Shown piece by piece: positions 36,261 to 45,154 of a DNA stretch of 64,000 nt. The notes under the pieces are model-generated. The model did not search any database. It saw only the letters and a program-made list of their open reading frames with translations, and was not told the origin of the DNA. The stretch comes from Ensifer sp. BR816 (GTDB taxonomy: Bacteria; Pseudomonadota; Alphaproteobacteria; Rhizobiales; Rhizobiaceae), in assembly GCF_000378985.1 (NCBI RefSeq), contig NZ_KB905370.1, positions 2,611,210-2,675,209 of the forward strand, given 5' to 3'. The translations under genes and the position numbers were made by a program. The number at the start of each line of letters is the position of its first letter. Position 1 is the first letter of the stretch.

Positions 36261-36508
36261 CGCAGCCCGCCGCCTCCCTGCGACGATGTCTCGGGCGGCG
36301 ACATCATCGCCGCGGCCGCAAGTCGGTGCGACCGTCGCTCGGACAAAGTTCGAGGGAAGTTGGATCGCCCGGCCTTTTATCGAAGGCAATTATGACGAGA
36401 AGCACCCCGTCCGCATTGAGGGGGAAGCATCAGGTACCGACCGGACCGGGCCTGGGTATCACGCCGGACACGCTGTCGCTCGCCTCACCAAGCATGTCGT
36501 TTGGCTGA
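36261..36508 (+). pseudogene. Remnant of a second hpbD-like enolase-superfamily gene
   Basis: The three plus-strand frames together spell the C-terminus of the intact protein at 43166. One frame reads CDDVSGGDIIAAAA, the next QVGATVARTKFEGSWIARPF and IEGNYDEKHPVRIEG, and the third GPGLGITPDTLSL up to a TGA at 36506. The matching intact segments are [34 protein letters not shown] with [15 protein letters not shown], and [13 protein letters not shown]. Two frameshifts and loss of the first 280 or so residues make it non-functional. Its end overlaps the 3' end of the LysR gene by 24 bases. Confidence 0.85.
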
Positions 36509-37435
36509 GGCCATTTGGTCGGGCGCGATCTTGCGTTCCTGTTCGGCCACCTCGCGCAGCCAATCCCGAAGAACACCGGCCGCGGAAGACAGTTCGCGGT
36601 TGTTGTTGGTCGTCAGGTAGTACGCGCCCGGTGCCGGGATCGTCAGCTCCGTGAGCCTGACAAGCTTCCCGTCGTCAATGAGATGGCGGACCAGCCGATC
36701 CCAGCCTACGGCGACACCTTGATCCGCCATGGCGGCCTGCACGGCGACGCTGAATTTGCTGAACCTCCGGCCACTGCTGAGCGCGTGGGGAATCCCGGCC
36801 CGCAACAGCACCTCTTCCCATCCTGCCCAGTCCGGATCGGCCCAATCCACATGCAGATGGGGTAATTCCGCCAGCTCTGCGGCGGTCACGCCCTCGTGTC
36901 TTGCCGCAAACCCCGGCCCGCAGACGGGATAAATCATATCGTCGAACAGCAATTCGGCCGTCTCGTCGAGCCATGCACCGTAACCGTAGCGTATCCGCAG
37001 TTCCACCTCAGCTCGCCGATAATCCTTGGCATTGTCGGAAATTAGATGATCGACCGCGATATCCGGGTATCGCCGCCAGAAATCCGGCATTCTCGGGATC
37101 AGCCACATGGTCGCGAAGGCGTCACTGCAGGCGATCGTTACATTGCGGGCTCGGTCGCCGCGTTTGATGGCGCGCACGACATCCGACGCCTTGGAAAAAC
37201 CGCTCGCCAAGACACTGTACAGCTCTTCCCCTGCCGGGGTGAGCGCGACGCCCTTTGCGTTCCGCACGAACAGCGGCACGCCAACCTCTTCTTCGATCGC
37301 CTTTACTTGTCTGCTGATCGCGCCGGGCGTCACGTTCAATTCGCTTGCCGCCAGTTTGAAACTTAGATGGCGCGCTGACGCCTCGAAAACGGCAAGCGTA
37401 GTGAGTGACGGAAGGTCGTAGAACCTACGAACCAT
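36485..37435 (-). CDS. LysR-family regulator (GcvA-like)
   Basis: The ATG at 37435 has GGGAG upstream; 316 residues. The N-terminal winged helix includes SLTTLAVFEASARHLSFKLAASELNVTPGAISRQVKAIE (residues about 11-49). The effector domain has a GcvA-like pattern: RRAEVELRIRYGYG and the segment MADQGVAVGWDRLVRHL. It is divergent from the methyltransferase gene at 37603, with 167 bases between starts, so it probably controls that gene and itself. Its 3' end runs 24 bases into the hpbD remnant. Confidence 0.9.
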   Translation of the reverse strand: MVRRFYDLPSLTTLAVFEASARHLSFKLAASELNVTPGAISRQVKAIEEEVGVPLFVRNAKGVALTPAGEELYSVLASGFSKASDVVRAIKRGDRARNVTIACSDAFATMWLIPRMPDFWRRYPDIAVDHLISDNAKDYRRAEVELRIRYGYGAWLDETAELLFDDMIYPVCGPGFAARHEGVTAAELAELPHLHVDWADPDWAGWEEVLLRAGIPHALSSGRRFSKFSVAVQAAMADQGVAVGWDRLVRHLIDDGKLVRLTELTIPAPGAYYLTTNNNRELSSAAGVLRDWLREVAEQERKIAPDQMASAKRHAW

Positions 37436-37602
37436 TTGGCCCAACTCCCGGATCTATAGGAACGCCGCACGCTAGCATAATAGTCAACTGCCGCGTGAGA
37501 CTTTTGCATTTGGTTATTCCAGACGGCTCGGTCTTTAGTCTAGTCCGTGCGCGACGTCGAACCCTTTCCGCACAGCAGAAATATTGCAGGGAGAACAGCG
37601 CT

Positions 37603-39153
37603 ATGAACGTGCAAGCCAACGCGGCCAGAAGGGGCGGGCGAGACGCCCGTCGTGTGCTTCGGACCACCCCGAAATTCCAGATGTTGCCGACGCTCAGCCG
37701 AGGGCTCCCCGACACGGCACCCATGAACGAGGAGCAGATCGAGCGGATTCACAACGCGTCGATGGACATCCTCGAGGAAGTGGGCGTCGTGTTCCGCGAC
37801 CCGATCGCGCTGGAGGACTGGAAGCGCGCCGGCGCGGACGTCCGGGGCGAGCGCGTCCATCTCGACCGGGCGCTCGTCATGGACCTGATCAAGACGATCC
37901 CGCCGGAGATCAAATATTATGCCCGCAACCCCGAGAACAACGTCGAACTGGGAGGCAAGAAGTCGATCTTCGTGCCGATGACGGGCGCTCCCTATATGCG
38001 CGACCTCGACGATGTCCGGCGCGGCCCGACGATCGCCGACCTCGGCACCTTCCACAAGCTGGCGCATATGATGCCGGCGCTGCACTCATCAGCGCATCAC
38101 ATCGTCGAGCCGATGGACATCGTGGTGGCCCACCGCCATCTTCACATCACCTATTCATCGATGAAGCACTCGGACAAGATGTTCATGGGTATGACGACGT
38201 CGCCCAAGAACGCCGAGGACGTGCTCGACATGTGCGCCATCCTGTTCGGCGCGGACTTCCTCGAAACGCATGCCGTCGCCACCGGCAACTGCAACGGCAA
38301 TTCTCCACTGGTCTGGGACCAGACCATGCTGGGAGCCATGCGGGCTTTCAATCGCCGAAACCAGCCGGTCCTCTGCTCTCCGTTCGTCCTCGGCGGCGCA
38401 AACACCCCCGCATCCACGGCCGCTGCCGTCGCCCAGCTCAACGCCGAAGCCCTTTCGGCGCTCGCCTATACGCAGGTCGTGCGCCGCGGATGCCCTGCGA
38501 TCTATGGACACTATTTGTCGACCGTATCGATGCAGTCGGGTGCGCCGATGGCCGGAACGCCAGAGATTTCTCTCATGAATTTCATGATCGGCCAGATGGC
38601 CCGCCACTACAACGTTCCCTGGCGAACGTCGAACCTGCTTGGCGGTGCGAAAATATTCGACGCACAGTCGGGATATGAAAGTGCCATGACGATGATGGCC
38701 GTCCTGATGTCCGGGGCGAACTACATCTGGCATTCGGCCGGCTGGAACGAGGCCGGAATGCACTGCTCCATCGCAAAATTCATGGTGGACTCCGAAGTCT
38801 GTGCGATGGGCTACCGCATGGCCGAAGGCATCAAGTGGGACGACTTCGACGAGGCGCTCGCTGCGGTTCGCGATGTCGGCCCCGGCGGTCATTACCTCGG
38901 TCATCCGCATACCCAGGCGAACTTCGAGAAAGCGTTCTTCATCCCGAAGCTTTTCGACAACAACTCGATCGAACAATGGGTCGTCGACGGCTCCAAGGAC
39001 ATAAAGCAGCGCGCACTCGAGCAGGCCCGCTATCTCTTGTCCGAGTACCAGGAACCCAAACTCGATCAAGCTGTCGACGAGGAGCTTCGCGCCTACATCG
39101 ATCGGCGGAGCCGCGAAATCCCCGCTGTCGACGCGCTGAATGAGGATCACTGA
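37603..39153 (+). CDS. Trimethylamine methyltransferase (MttB) superfamily protein
   Basis: I chose the ATG at 37603 behind CAGGGAG; 516 residues. It has the MttB-family core, with EEQIERIHNASMDILEEVGV near 46-65, the TIM-barrel segments NNVELGGKK, ATGNCNGNSP and GGHYLGHPHTQ. No in-frame amber codon is present, so it belongs to the non-pyrrolysine branch, whose characterised members demethylate glycine betaine or proline betaine and pass the methyl to a corrinoid protein. No corrinoid-protein or activase gene is in the window. It lies next to betaine transport genes and a GlxA-type regulator, which supports a betaine substrate. Confidence 0.88.
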   Translation: MNVQANAARRGGRDARRVLRTTPKFQMLPTLSRGLPDTAPMNEEQIERIHNASMDILEEVGVVFRDPIALEDWKRAGADVRGERVHLDRALVMDLIKTIPPEIKYYARNPENNVELGGKKSIFVPMTGAPYMRDLDDVRRGPTIADLGTFHKLAHMMPALHSSAHHIVEPMDIVVAHRHLHITYSSMKHSDKMFMGMTTSPKNAEDVLDMCAILFGADFLETHAVATGNCNGNSPLVWDQTMLGAMRAFNRRNQPVLCSPFVLGGANTPASTAAAVAQLNAEALSALAYTQVVRRGCPAIYGHYLSTVSMQSGAPMAGTPEISLMNFMIGQMARHYNVPWRTSNLLGGAKIFDAQSGYESAMTMMAVLMSGANYIWHSAGWNEAGMHCSIAKFMVDSEVCAMGYRMAEGIKWDDFDEALAAVRDVGPGGHYLGHPHTQANFEKAFFIPKLFDNNSIEQWVVDGSKDIKQRALEQARYLLSEYQEPKLDQAVDEELRAYIDRRSREIPAVDALNEDH

Positions 39154-39196
39154 CGCGTCGGCGGACCTTGCCGCGTTGTGACTGGTGAGGAGAGAC

Positions 39197-40297
39197 ATGA
39201 CATATGAGGAATGGAAGGACGGAGTGGTCGCTCACTCGGCGGACGGAGCGGCCATTCCCTGTGAAGGCACCTCGACCGCGTGTGACGAAACGGCCGCGAT
39301 CGCGATCCTTCTGTTCCCCGGCTTCTCGCTCCTAAGCCTTTCGTCCTTTCTCGCACCGTTCGAGAAGGCGAACGCCATCCTGGGCAGGCAGAGGTTCCGC
39401 TGGACATTTGCCAGCAGGTCAGGCGTTTCCGAAACCTGCAGCCTTGGACTGGCAATGCCCGCTCCGCTTCGCTTTTCGGAGGTCATGCCGAAAATACCGC
39501 TTTCCGACAGCACGAGGATGGTGGTTATGGTTGCTGACGGCGCCGTAGAGCCGGGCGTGCCGAGGGAATTGGCGGGGTCGATACGCCTTTGCATCCGGCA
39601 GAACATTCCGGTCGTCGCCATTGGTACGGCATCATGGCTTCTTGCCGAAATGGGGGCGCTGACGAATACCGAGTGCACGATCCACTGGGAGAGGATGGCG
39701 GCCTTTGCCGAAACTTTCACCGGGCCGCGGGTAACCGACGCCATCTACACAGGCGACGGCGGTATTTGGAGCTGTGCTGGCGAAACTTCGGCATTTGATC
39801 TCGCGATAGCCCTTCTCGAGCGGACCCTCGGCCCGCACCTGACGGCGGAGATCTGCAAGCGCAACGTTGCAGAAGGAGCCAGGGACCGGACGCATCGTCA
39901 GACCGGTTGGTCTCCGTGGAGCGCATATTGCACGAGCGACAGACTGCCCCAGGCGATCGGCTTGATGGAGAGACATCTCGAGGACCCGCTTTCACTCGAG
40001 GAAATAACCGATACGCTAATGATCTCGCGGCGGCAGTTGGAGCGCCTTTTCGATACCTATCTCGGTACCTCGCCCTACAAGTATTATGTCAAGCTGAGGC
40101 TGGATCGCGGCCGGCAGCTCGTCGAATCGACGAACAAGCCGATCGTCGAGGTCGCGGTGGCCTGCGGTTTTGTCTCGGCCACCCACTTCACCAAATGCTA
40201 CCGCCTTCAGTTCGGGTGCAGCCCCACCCAAACGAGGCTCTCGCGTATGAACCGAATGCGCTCACCGAAGAAAGCACGGTACGCGGACTCCGTGTAA
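39197..40297 (+). CDS. GlxA-family transcriptional regulator (DJ-1/PfpI + AraC HTH)
   Basis: The ATG at 39197 follows GAGGAGAG; 366 residues. Residues about 30-215 are a DJ-1/PfpI-like domain (ILLFPGFSLLSLSSFLAPFEKAN and IGTASWLLAEMGALTN); the nucleophile Cys is absent, as usual in regulators. Residues about 260-350 are an AraC HTH (MISRRQLERLFDTYLG, VAVACGFVSATHFTKCYRLQFG). Its relatives GbdR, CdhR and SouR sense glycine betaine, carnitine and sarcosine. It lies 43 bases after the MttB-like gene and 308 bases before the binding-protein gene, so it probably activates this cluster. Confidence 0.92.
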   Translation: MTYEEWKDGVVAHSADGAAIPCEGTSTACDETAAIAILLFPGFSLLSLSSFLAPFEKANAILGRQRFRWTFASRSGVSETCSLGLAMPAPLRFSEVMPKIPLSDSTRMVVMVADGAVEPGVPRELAGSIRLCIRQNIPVVAIGTASWLLAEMGALTNTECTIHWERMAAFAETFTGPRVTDAIYTGDGGIWSCAGETSAFDLAIALLERTLGPHLTAEICKRNVAEGARDRTHRQTGWSPWSAYCTSDRLPQAIGLMERHLEDPLSLEEITDTLMISRRQLERLFDTYLGTSPYKYYVKLRLDRGRQLVESTNKPIVEVAVACGFVSATHFTKCYRLQFGCSPTQTRLSRMNRMRSPKKARYADSV

Positions 40298-40605
40298 AAA
40301 CGCAAGCGGCGGTTGGGTCAAGTCCGCGGGCAGTTGGTCCCGCGTGTCATGCAAATGCGCGTTCAGAGGCAGTCTCGCGACGGGTGCGCGAGGCTCGAGA
40401 TTTTGCGCGATTTCGGAGGCAACAACTCAATCAGATCAGTGCATTAAAGTCACCTGGCGGTCTACTTTTTTGCGGCGTGGCGTTTGAAAAACCTGTGTTA
40501 CGAATTTCACTAATCCTCGGGAGGACAAGCTTGACGCAGAGCGTGTAGACGCCGAGCGCTGCGCGGTTTCGGGGGTGAGCGTCAATCAAAAAGGGAACCG
40601 ACATC
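40298..40605. other. Leader region of the betaine-binding protein gene
   Basis: These 308 bases between the AraC-type regulator and the binding-protein gene contain no supported gene. Just before the ATG is AAGGGAACC. A promoter and regulator sites are expected here, but I could not identify them with confidence. Confidence 0.4.
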
Positions 40606-41580
40606 ATGAAGATCAAGACTATTGCTGCTTTGGGCGCATCATTGCTGGCGATGACCAGCGTTGCGTCCGCAGCCGATCAGGTGAAAGCCGCCTGGTCCGG
40701 CATTACGGAAGAACTCTTTCAGACCTTTATCGTGTCCGAGGGACTGAAAGAGCTCGGTTACGACGTGAGCGAGCCGACCCAGACCCAGGTTCAACTCGCG
40801 CATGTCGCCGTCGCCAATGGCGACCTGACATTCTATGCAGCTCATTGGGAGCCGTTGCACGAAGCCTATTGGAAAGAGGGCGGCGGCGACGAGAGGCTTG
40901 TTCGGCTCGGCAAGCTCACCTCCAACAGTCTCCAGGGCTACCTGATCGACAAAATGACGGCTGATGGTGAGGGCATCAAGTACCTTGAAGACTTGAAGGA
41001 CCCGGAAAAGGCAAAGCTGTTCGACACCAATGGCAATGGCAAGGCCGACCTCTACGGCTGTGAGCCCGGCTGGGGCTGTGAGCGCGTCATCGAACATCAG
41101 CTCGATGCCTACGGGCTCCGGGATACGGTCGAACACCAGCAGGGTGGCTATTTCACCATCATTCCCGATGCGATCGAGCGGGTGATGGAAGGCAAGTCTG
41201 TGCTGTACTACACTTGGACGCCTCTCTGGGTGTCGGCCGTCCTGCAGCCGGGGAAGGACGTCACGTGGCTAAACGTCAAGGAAACGTCGCTTCCCGATGG
41301 CCAGGCCGGCAACACCACGGTCGAAGGACTTGGCAATCTTGGTTTCCCGGTCAATGACCAAATGGTCATCGCCAACACTGCCTTCGTGAACGCCAACCCG
41401 TCGGCCAAGAAGTTCTTCGAGCTGGTGAAAATTCCAGTCGAGGACATCAACGCCGAGAACAAGCAAGTGGCCGACGGCGAAAAATCCAACGAGCAGATCA
41501 TGAAGCACGCCAAGGACTGGATTGCCGCCCACAAGGCCGACTGGGATAAGTGGATCGCGGAAGCCAAGGCCTCGAAGTAA
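40606..41580 (+). CDS. proX-like: Glycine betaine/proline betaine ABC transporter substrate-binding protein
   Basis: A 324-residue exported protein with a Sec signal (cleavage after SVASA near 22). The mature part matches ProX-type proteins: VKAAWSGITEELFQTFI, AHWEPLHEAYW (aromatic cage Trp), and the disulfide-loop region YGCEPGWGCERVIEHQL, preceded by a DTNGNGKADLYG loop that could bind calcium. Aromatic residues such as W in TWTPLWVSAVL would close the cage around a quaternary amine. It presumably delivers ligand to the ProVW-like pair at 34090-36088. Confidence 0.93.
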   Translation: MKIKTIAALGASLLAMTSVASAADQVKAAWSGITEELFQTFIVSEGLKELGYDVSEPTQTQVQLAHVAVANGDLTFYAAHWEPLHEAYWKEGGGDERLVRLGKLTSNSLQGYLIDKMTADGEGIKYLEDLKDPEKAKLFDTNGNGKADLYGCEPGWGCERVIEHQLDAYGLRDTVEHQQGGYFTIIPDAIERVMEGKSVLYYTWTPLWVSAVLQPGKDVTWLNVKETSLPDGQAGNTTVEGLGNLGFPVNDQMVIANTAFVNANPSAKKFFELVKIPVEDINAENKQVADGEKSNEQIMKHAKDWIAAHKADWDKWIAEAKASK

Positions 41581-41686
41581 TCGCCTGGACGCTGTCGCGT
41601 CCGTGCGGCAGCGTCACGACCGCCTCGATCGGACTGTCGCGGAGGCAGACAGATGGCTTTTTTTGTTGCTGCCATCCATATGCCGT

Positions 41687-42418
41687 TCAGGGCAGGCTGA
41701 GCTTTGCCATGCGACCGCCATCGATTGTCCAGACCTGTCCAGTGACGAAGCCTGCTTCCGGCGAGGCGAGCCAGGCGACAAGCGCTGCGACCTCCTCCGG
41801 CTTGCCGGTGCGCCCGACCGGATGGATGCGGCCGATCCCGCGGCGGAAGGCCGCCGGGTCCGGCATGCTTTCGACGAAATCCACGTTGAGATCCGTGTCG
41901 ATCCAGCCGGGTGCGACCGCATTGCAGCGGACACCCTCGGCCCCGTGATCGATTGCAACGGCGCGGGTCAACCCATGCAGGCCGGCCTTCGACGCGCAAT
42001 AGGCCGCATGCTTCGGGTTCGATCCCAGCCCCTCGATGGAGCCGATATTGACGATGGCGCCATTTGACGCCCTCAGATGTGGCATCGCGGCCTTGATCAG
42101 CATGAAGGGCGTGGTGAGGTTGACGGCGATGGTCCGTTCCCAGTCGGCAAGCGACATGTCCTCGACCAGCGCTTCCTGCATCATGCCCGCATTGTTGACG
42201 AGCACATCAAGCCGCCCGCCCTTGGCCACCACAGCTTCGACGGTTTTTCCGGCCGAACCCGGATCAGCGAAATCCGCCGGAATGCCCTCGAATTCCACGT
42301 CCTCCCCGCGCTGGGCGGTGAACACGCGTGCGCCTTCGTCCCGGAGCCTCGAGGCGATCGCCCGGCCGATGCCGGAACGGCCACCCGTAACCAGCGCAAC
42401 CTTGCCTTCGAACCGCAT
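41687..42418 (-). CDS. SDR-family oxidoreductase
   Basis: A 243-residue classical short-chain dehydrogenase. The cofactor motif is TGGRSGIG (12-19), the NNAG motif is present ([11 protein letters not shown]), and the catalytic Ser, Tyr and Lys are in NIGSIEG and [10 protein letters not shown]. The start overlaps the stop of the upstream SDR by one base, so the two are coupled. Together with the HpbD-like gene they form a three-gene minus-strand operon. Substrate is unknown; oxidation of a hydroxy- or keto-acid produced from hydroxyproline betaine is a possibility. Confidence 0.92.
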   Translation of the reverse strand: MRFEGKVALVTGGRSGIGRAIASRLRDEGARVFTAQRGEDVEFEGIPADFADPGSAGKTVEAVVAKGGRLDVLVNNAGMMQEALVEDMSLADWERTIAVNLTTPFMLIKAAMPHLRASNGAIVNIGSIEGLGSNPKHAAYCASKAGLHGLTRAVAIDHGAEGVRCNAVAPGWIDTDLNVDFVESMPDPAAFRRGIGRIHPVGRTGKPEEVAALVAWLASPEAGFVTGQVWTIDGGRMAKLSLP

Positions 42419-43149
42419 CAGGCCACCGCCTTTCCGCCATTGACCTCAACCAGCGAGCCGCACATGTAGCGCGCGGCATCGGAGGCAAGGAAGAGCACGA
42501 CATCGGCGATATCTTCCGGCTCGGCGATGCGTCCGAGCGGCACGGTTCTGCCGAGTTCGGCCACCGCCGTATCCGGATCAAAGCCGCGCTTGATGAAGCC
42601 GGTGCGCAGCATAGGCGTATTGACCTCATTCGGGCAGACGGCATTGATGCGAATGTTCTGGTGCGCGTGGTCCATGCCCATGCACTGGGTCAGCGAGGCG
42701 ATTGCTGCCTTGGTCATGCAATAGACTGCATGGTTCGGGCCGGGACGAAGGCCCCAGCATGAAGCGGTGTTGACGATTGCGCCGCCGCCGCGGGCGGCAA
42801 GCAGCGGGATGGCGGCGCGGCAGATCCGGAACGGCGCCTGGACGTTGACGCCCACCGACAGATCCCAATCGGCATCGGTGGTTTCGGTCACCTTGCCGCG
42901 GGTGATCACACCGGCATTGTTGATCACGATGTCGAGCCCGCCGAGCGCGTCGAGAGCCGCCTGAGGCAAGCCGTCGGCATAGGATGCTTCCAGCAGGTTG
43001 CCGGGCAAATGGGCATCAGCCTCAACGCCCGACACGTCGCGGTCGGCAACGGCCACCCGGGCTCCCTCGGCCCGAAGCTGCTTCACGATCGTACCGCCGA
43101 TGCCACCGGCAGCCCCGGTTACAAGAGCGAGCTTTCCCGAAAATTTCAT
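42418..43149 (-). CDS. SDR-family oxidoreductase
   Basis: From the ATG at 43149 (GGAG upstream) the product has 243 residues: TGAAGGIG cofactor loop (11-18), [13 protein letters not shown], catalytic Ser in VNTASCWG and Tyr/Lys in [13 protein letters not shown]. It is a second classical short-chain dehydrogenase, clearly different from the one downstream. It lies 16 bases after the HpbD-like gene. The pair of dehydrogenases probably catalyses consecutive redox steps. Longer upstream codons in frame are not part of the gene. Confidence 0.92.
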   Translation of the reverse strand: MKFSGKLALVTGAAGGIGGTIVKQLRAEGARVAVADRDVSGVEADAHLPGNLLEASYADGLPQAALDALGGLDIVINNAGVITRGKVTETTDADWDLSVGVNVQAPFRICRAAIPLLAARGGGAIVNTASCWGLRPGPNHAVYCMTKAAIASLTQCMGMDHAHQNIRINAVCPNEVNTPMLRTGFIKRGFDPDTAVAELGRTVPLGRIAEPEDIADVVLFLASDAARYMCGSLVEVNGGKAVA

Positions 43150-43165
43150 CTTACACTCCATTCGT

Positions 43166-44269
43166 TCAGAAGCTTGCGACCGGGTTGCCGAAGATCTCCG
43201 CATCGGGTGTGACGCCGAGACCCGGGCCCTTCGGAAGTGCAATGTGACCGCCTTCGATACGGATACCGTTCCTGCTGTCGTAATTACCCTCGATATACGG
43301 AGCCGCGATCCACACGCCCTCGCAGAGCTTGGGGTCAATGGTCGCACCGGCCTGCACGCAGGCGGCGGCGAGAATATCGCCACCCCAGGCGTCGTCGCAG
43401 GTATGCGGCAGCCTGCGGGCAGCGCAGATGTCGCGGAAGGTCGCGAAGTTGTGCAGACCGCCAATGCGCGTCACCTTCATGCCGAAGCCGTCGACGAGGC
43501 CGGTGCCGACCGCTGTAATCACCGTGCTCAGGTTGACGCCATTTTCGTCCATGTAGATGCCGTGGTGCACCTGCGGCCGGATATTCTGGAGGTCTTCAAG
43601 CGTGTTGCACGGCTGCTCCATGACGAACGGAACATCCGGGCATTCACGGCTTACGCGGAGCGCGTCGCGCGTGGTCCAGCCGCGATTGGCATCGACGGCG
43701 AGGCGCATGCCTGATCCCTTGATAACTTCCCACACCTTGCGGACGACTTCGATATCGACCTCGACCGGACGACCGCCCAGCTTAACCTGCAGCCGCGGAT
43801 AGCCTTCTTCCATCTTTTCGCGGGCAATGCGGGCAATGTCATCGGGAGCGCCGACACCGGTCGCGTAGTAGGACGGCACCTTGTCGTTTGCCGCACCACC
43901 CAGCAGTTGGGCGACGCTCAAACCCAGCTTCCTGCCGATAAGATCGTGAGCGGCGATATCGATAGCTGCCTTGGCGTAATTGTGCCCGTTCAGCAGGCTG
44001 TCCATCTTGCGCTGAAGAGAGAGCGGCCACACTTCCGAGCCTACGAGCCCCGGAGCCATTTCCGTGAGCGCGGCGAGTGCACCATGGGCATGGGATTCGG
44101 CATAGGTCGGGCCAACAGGGCAGGTCTCACCCCATCCTTCCGTTCCATCTTCGCCCACGAGACGAACCAGTGTCGTCTTCAACGACCAGACCTTTGCATT
44201 CGCCATCATATAGGGGCCGTTCTTCACGGGCAGGTCGTGACTATAGATATGGATTTCCTTGATCTTCAC
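43166..44269 (-). CDS. hpbD: Enolase-superfamily epimerase, HpbD-like (hydroxyproline betaine 2-epimerase)
   Basis: A 367-residue member of the mandelate racemase branch. Its start ([19 protein letters not shown]) and the [17 protein letters not shown] segment are what I recall for 4-hydroxyproline betaine 2-epimerases. The catalytic lysines K163 (RLQVKLGG) and K265 ([11 protein letters not shown]) and metal ligands D193, E219 and D241 are all in place. Such enzymes epimerise hydroxyproline betaine or proline betaine at carbon 2. It is followed by two dehydrogenases in one operon and preceded by a TetR gene. The nearby betaine ABC transporter and MttB-like gene agree. Confidence 0.85.
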   Translation of the reverse strand: MKIKEIHIYSHDLPVKNGPYMMANAKVWSLKTTLVRLVGEDGTEGWGETCPVGPTYAESHAHGALAALTEMAPGLVGSEVWPLSLQRKMDSLLNGHNYAKAAIDIAAHDLIGRKLGLSVAQLLGGAANDKVPSYYATGVGAPDDIARIAREKMEEGYPRLQVKLGGRPVEVDIEVVRKVWEVIKGSGMRLAVDANRGWTTRDALRVSRECPDVPFVMEQPCNTLEDLQNIRPQVHHGIYMDENGVNLSTVITAVGTGLVDGFGMKVTRIGGLHNFATFRDICAARRLPHTCDDAWGGDILAAACVQAGATIDPKLCEGVWIAAPYIEGNYDSRNGIRIEGGHIALPKGPGLGVTPDAEIFGNPVASF

Positions 44270-44308
44270 GTGTCAGGCTCCCAGGGACCTAGAGTTGGTG
44301 GAGAGAAT

Positions 44309-44860
44309 TCAGGCGATACCTTCGGCCGCAAGCGCTGCTTTCGCCGCTCGAAGGGCCGCAGCCGTTGCCCGATCCCGCCCGTGCAGGCGCGCTGTCTGCG
44401 TCATGCCTTCGTGAAGAAGGAAAAGTGTCTCGGCGAGTTGCTCGACATCCCTGTCGGGAGCGATGGCGCGGAGGCGTATCCGAAACTCATCGGCCAGCCG
44501 AGCCTTGTGATCCGTGACGATCTCGCGGATTGCGATGCTGTCGGGATGCTCCGCCAAGGCATTCAGAAAGAGACAACCGGTGTTGGCCACTTCACTCAAC
44601 CAGTCGCCGAGACGGATGATCGGATAAAGGACGTGATCGATGCCGTTCTCTGGTCCACCCGCAAGCCAATCGAAATAGGCCTTGTCACGGTGCTCCAGCG
44701 CTCCCACCACCATGGCTTCGCGGCTTGGAAAATGCTTGTAGAGCGTCCTCAAGGACACGTCGGCTCCCGCCCGCAGCGCTTCCACGCCTTGCTCGGCAAA
44801 ACCCTGTTCGGCAAACTGCCGGTCGAGGTCACTCGCGATCTTCTGTTTTGTCGTGTTCAT
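44309..44860 (-). CDS. TetR-family transcriptional regulator
   Basis: A 183-residue TetR-type repressor. The N-terminal HTH is less canonical than usual (LDRQFAEQGFAEQGVEALRAGADVSLRTLYKHFPSREAMV, residues about 13-51) but keeps SLRTLYKHFPSRE. The C-terminal part has NTGCLFLNALAE and FLLHEGMTQTARL, typical of small TetR proteins that bind hydrophobic ligands. It sits 39 bases upstream of hpbD on the same strand, so it may lead that operon and control it. Its ligand is unknown. Confidence 0.88.
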   Translation of the reverse strand: MNTTKQKIASDLDRQFAEQGFAEQGVEALRAGADVSLRTLYKHFPSREAMVVGALEHRDKAYFDWLAGGPENGIDHVLYPIIRLGDWLSEVANTGCLFLNALAEHPDSIAIREIVTDHKARLADEFRIRLRAIAPDRDVEQLAETLFLLHEGMTQTARLHGRDRATAAALRAAKAALAAEGIA

Positions 44861-45154
44861 GCCGCCGATGGTAGAATGAACGCTCTACCTTGCCGGATAT
44901 AGAAACGACTGTGGTTGGTAGGAAAAACGACTCCAGCATTCGGGTCGGGTTTTATTCAGCGACTGAACGTTTCGCTGCCAACAGCGAGCGCCGACGCATG
45001 TTCGTACGCTCGGCAAATGGCTGACCATTGGCCATCGGGTCTGGTTCGCGGAGATTTGCGGCATTGGGTCAACCGATGCAGCGCGACCAGACACTGAATA
45101 TCGGTCGGCTTCCTCCTGCAAGATGCCTTTCGTTTGGGGTCCTCGCCATGGCTC

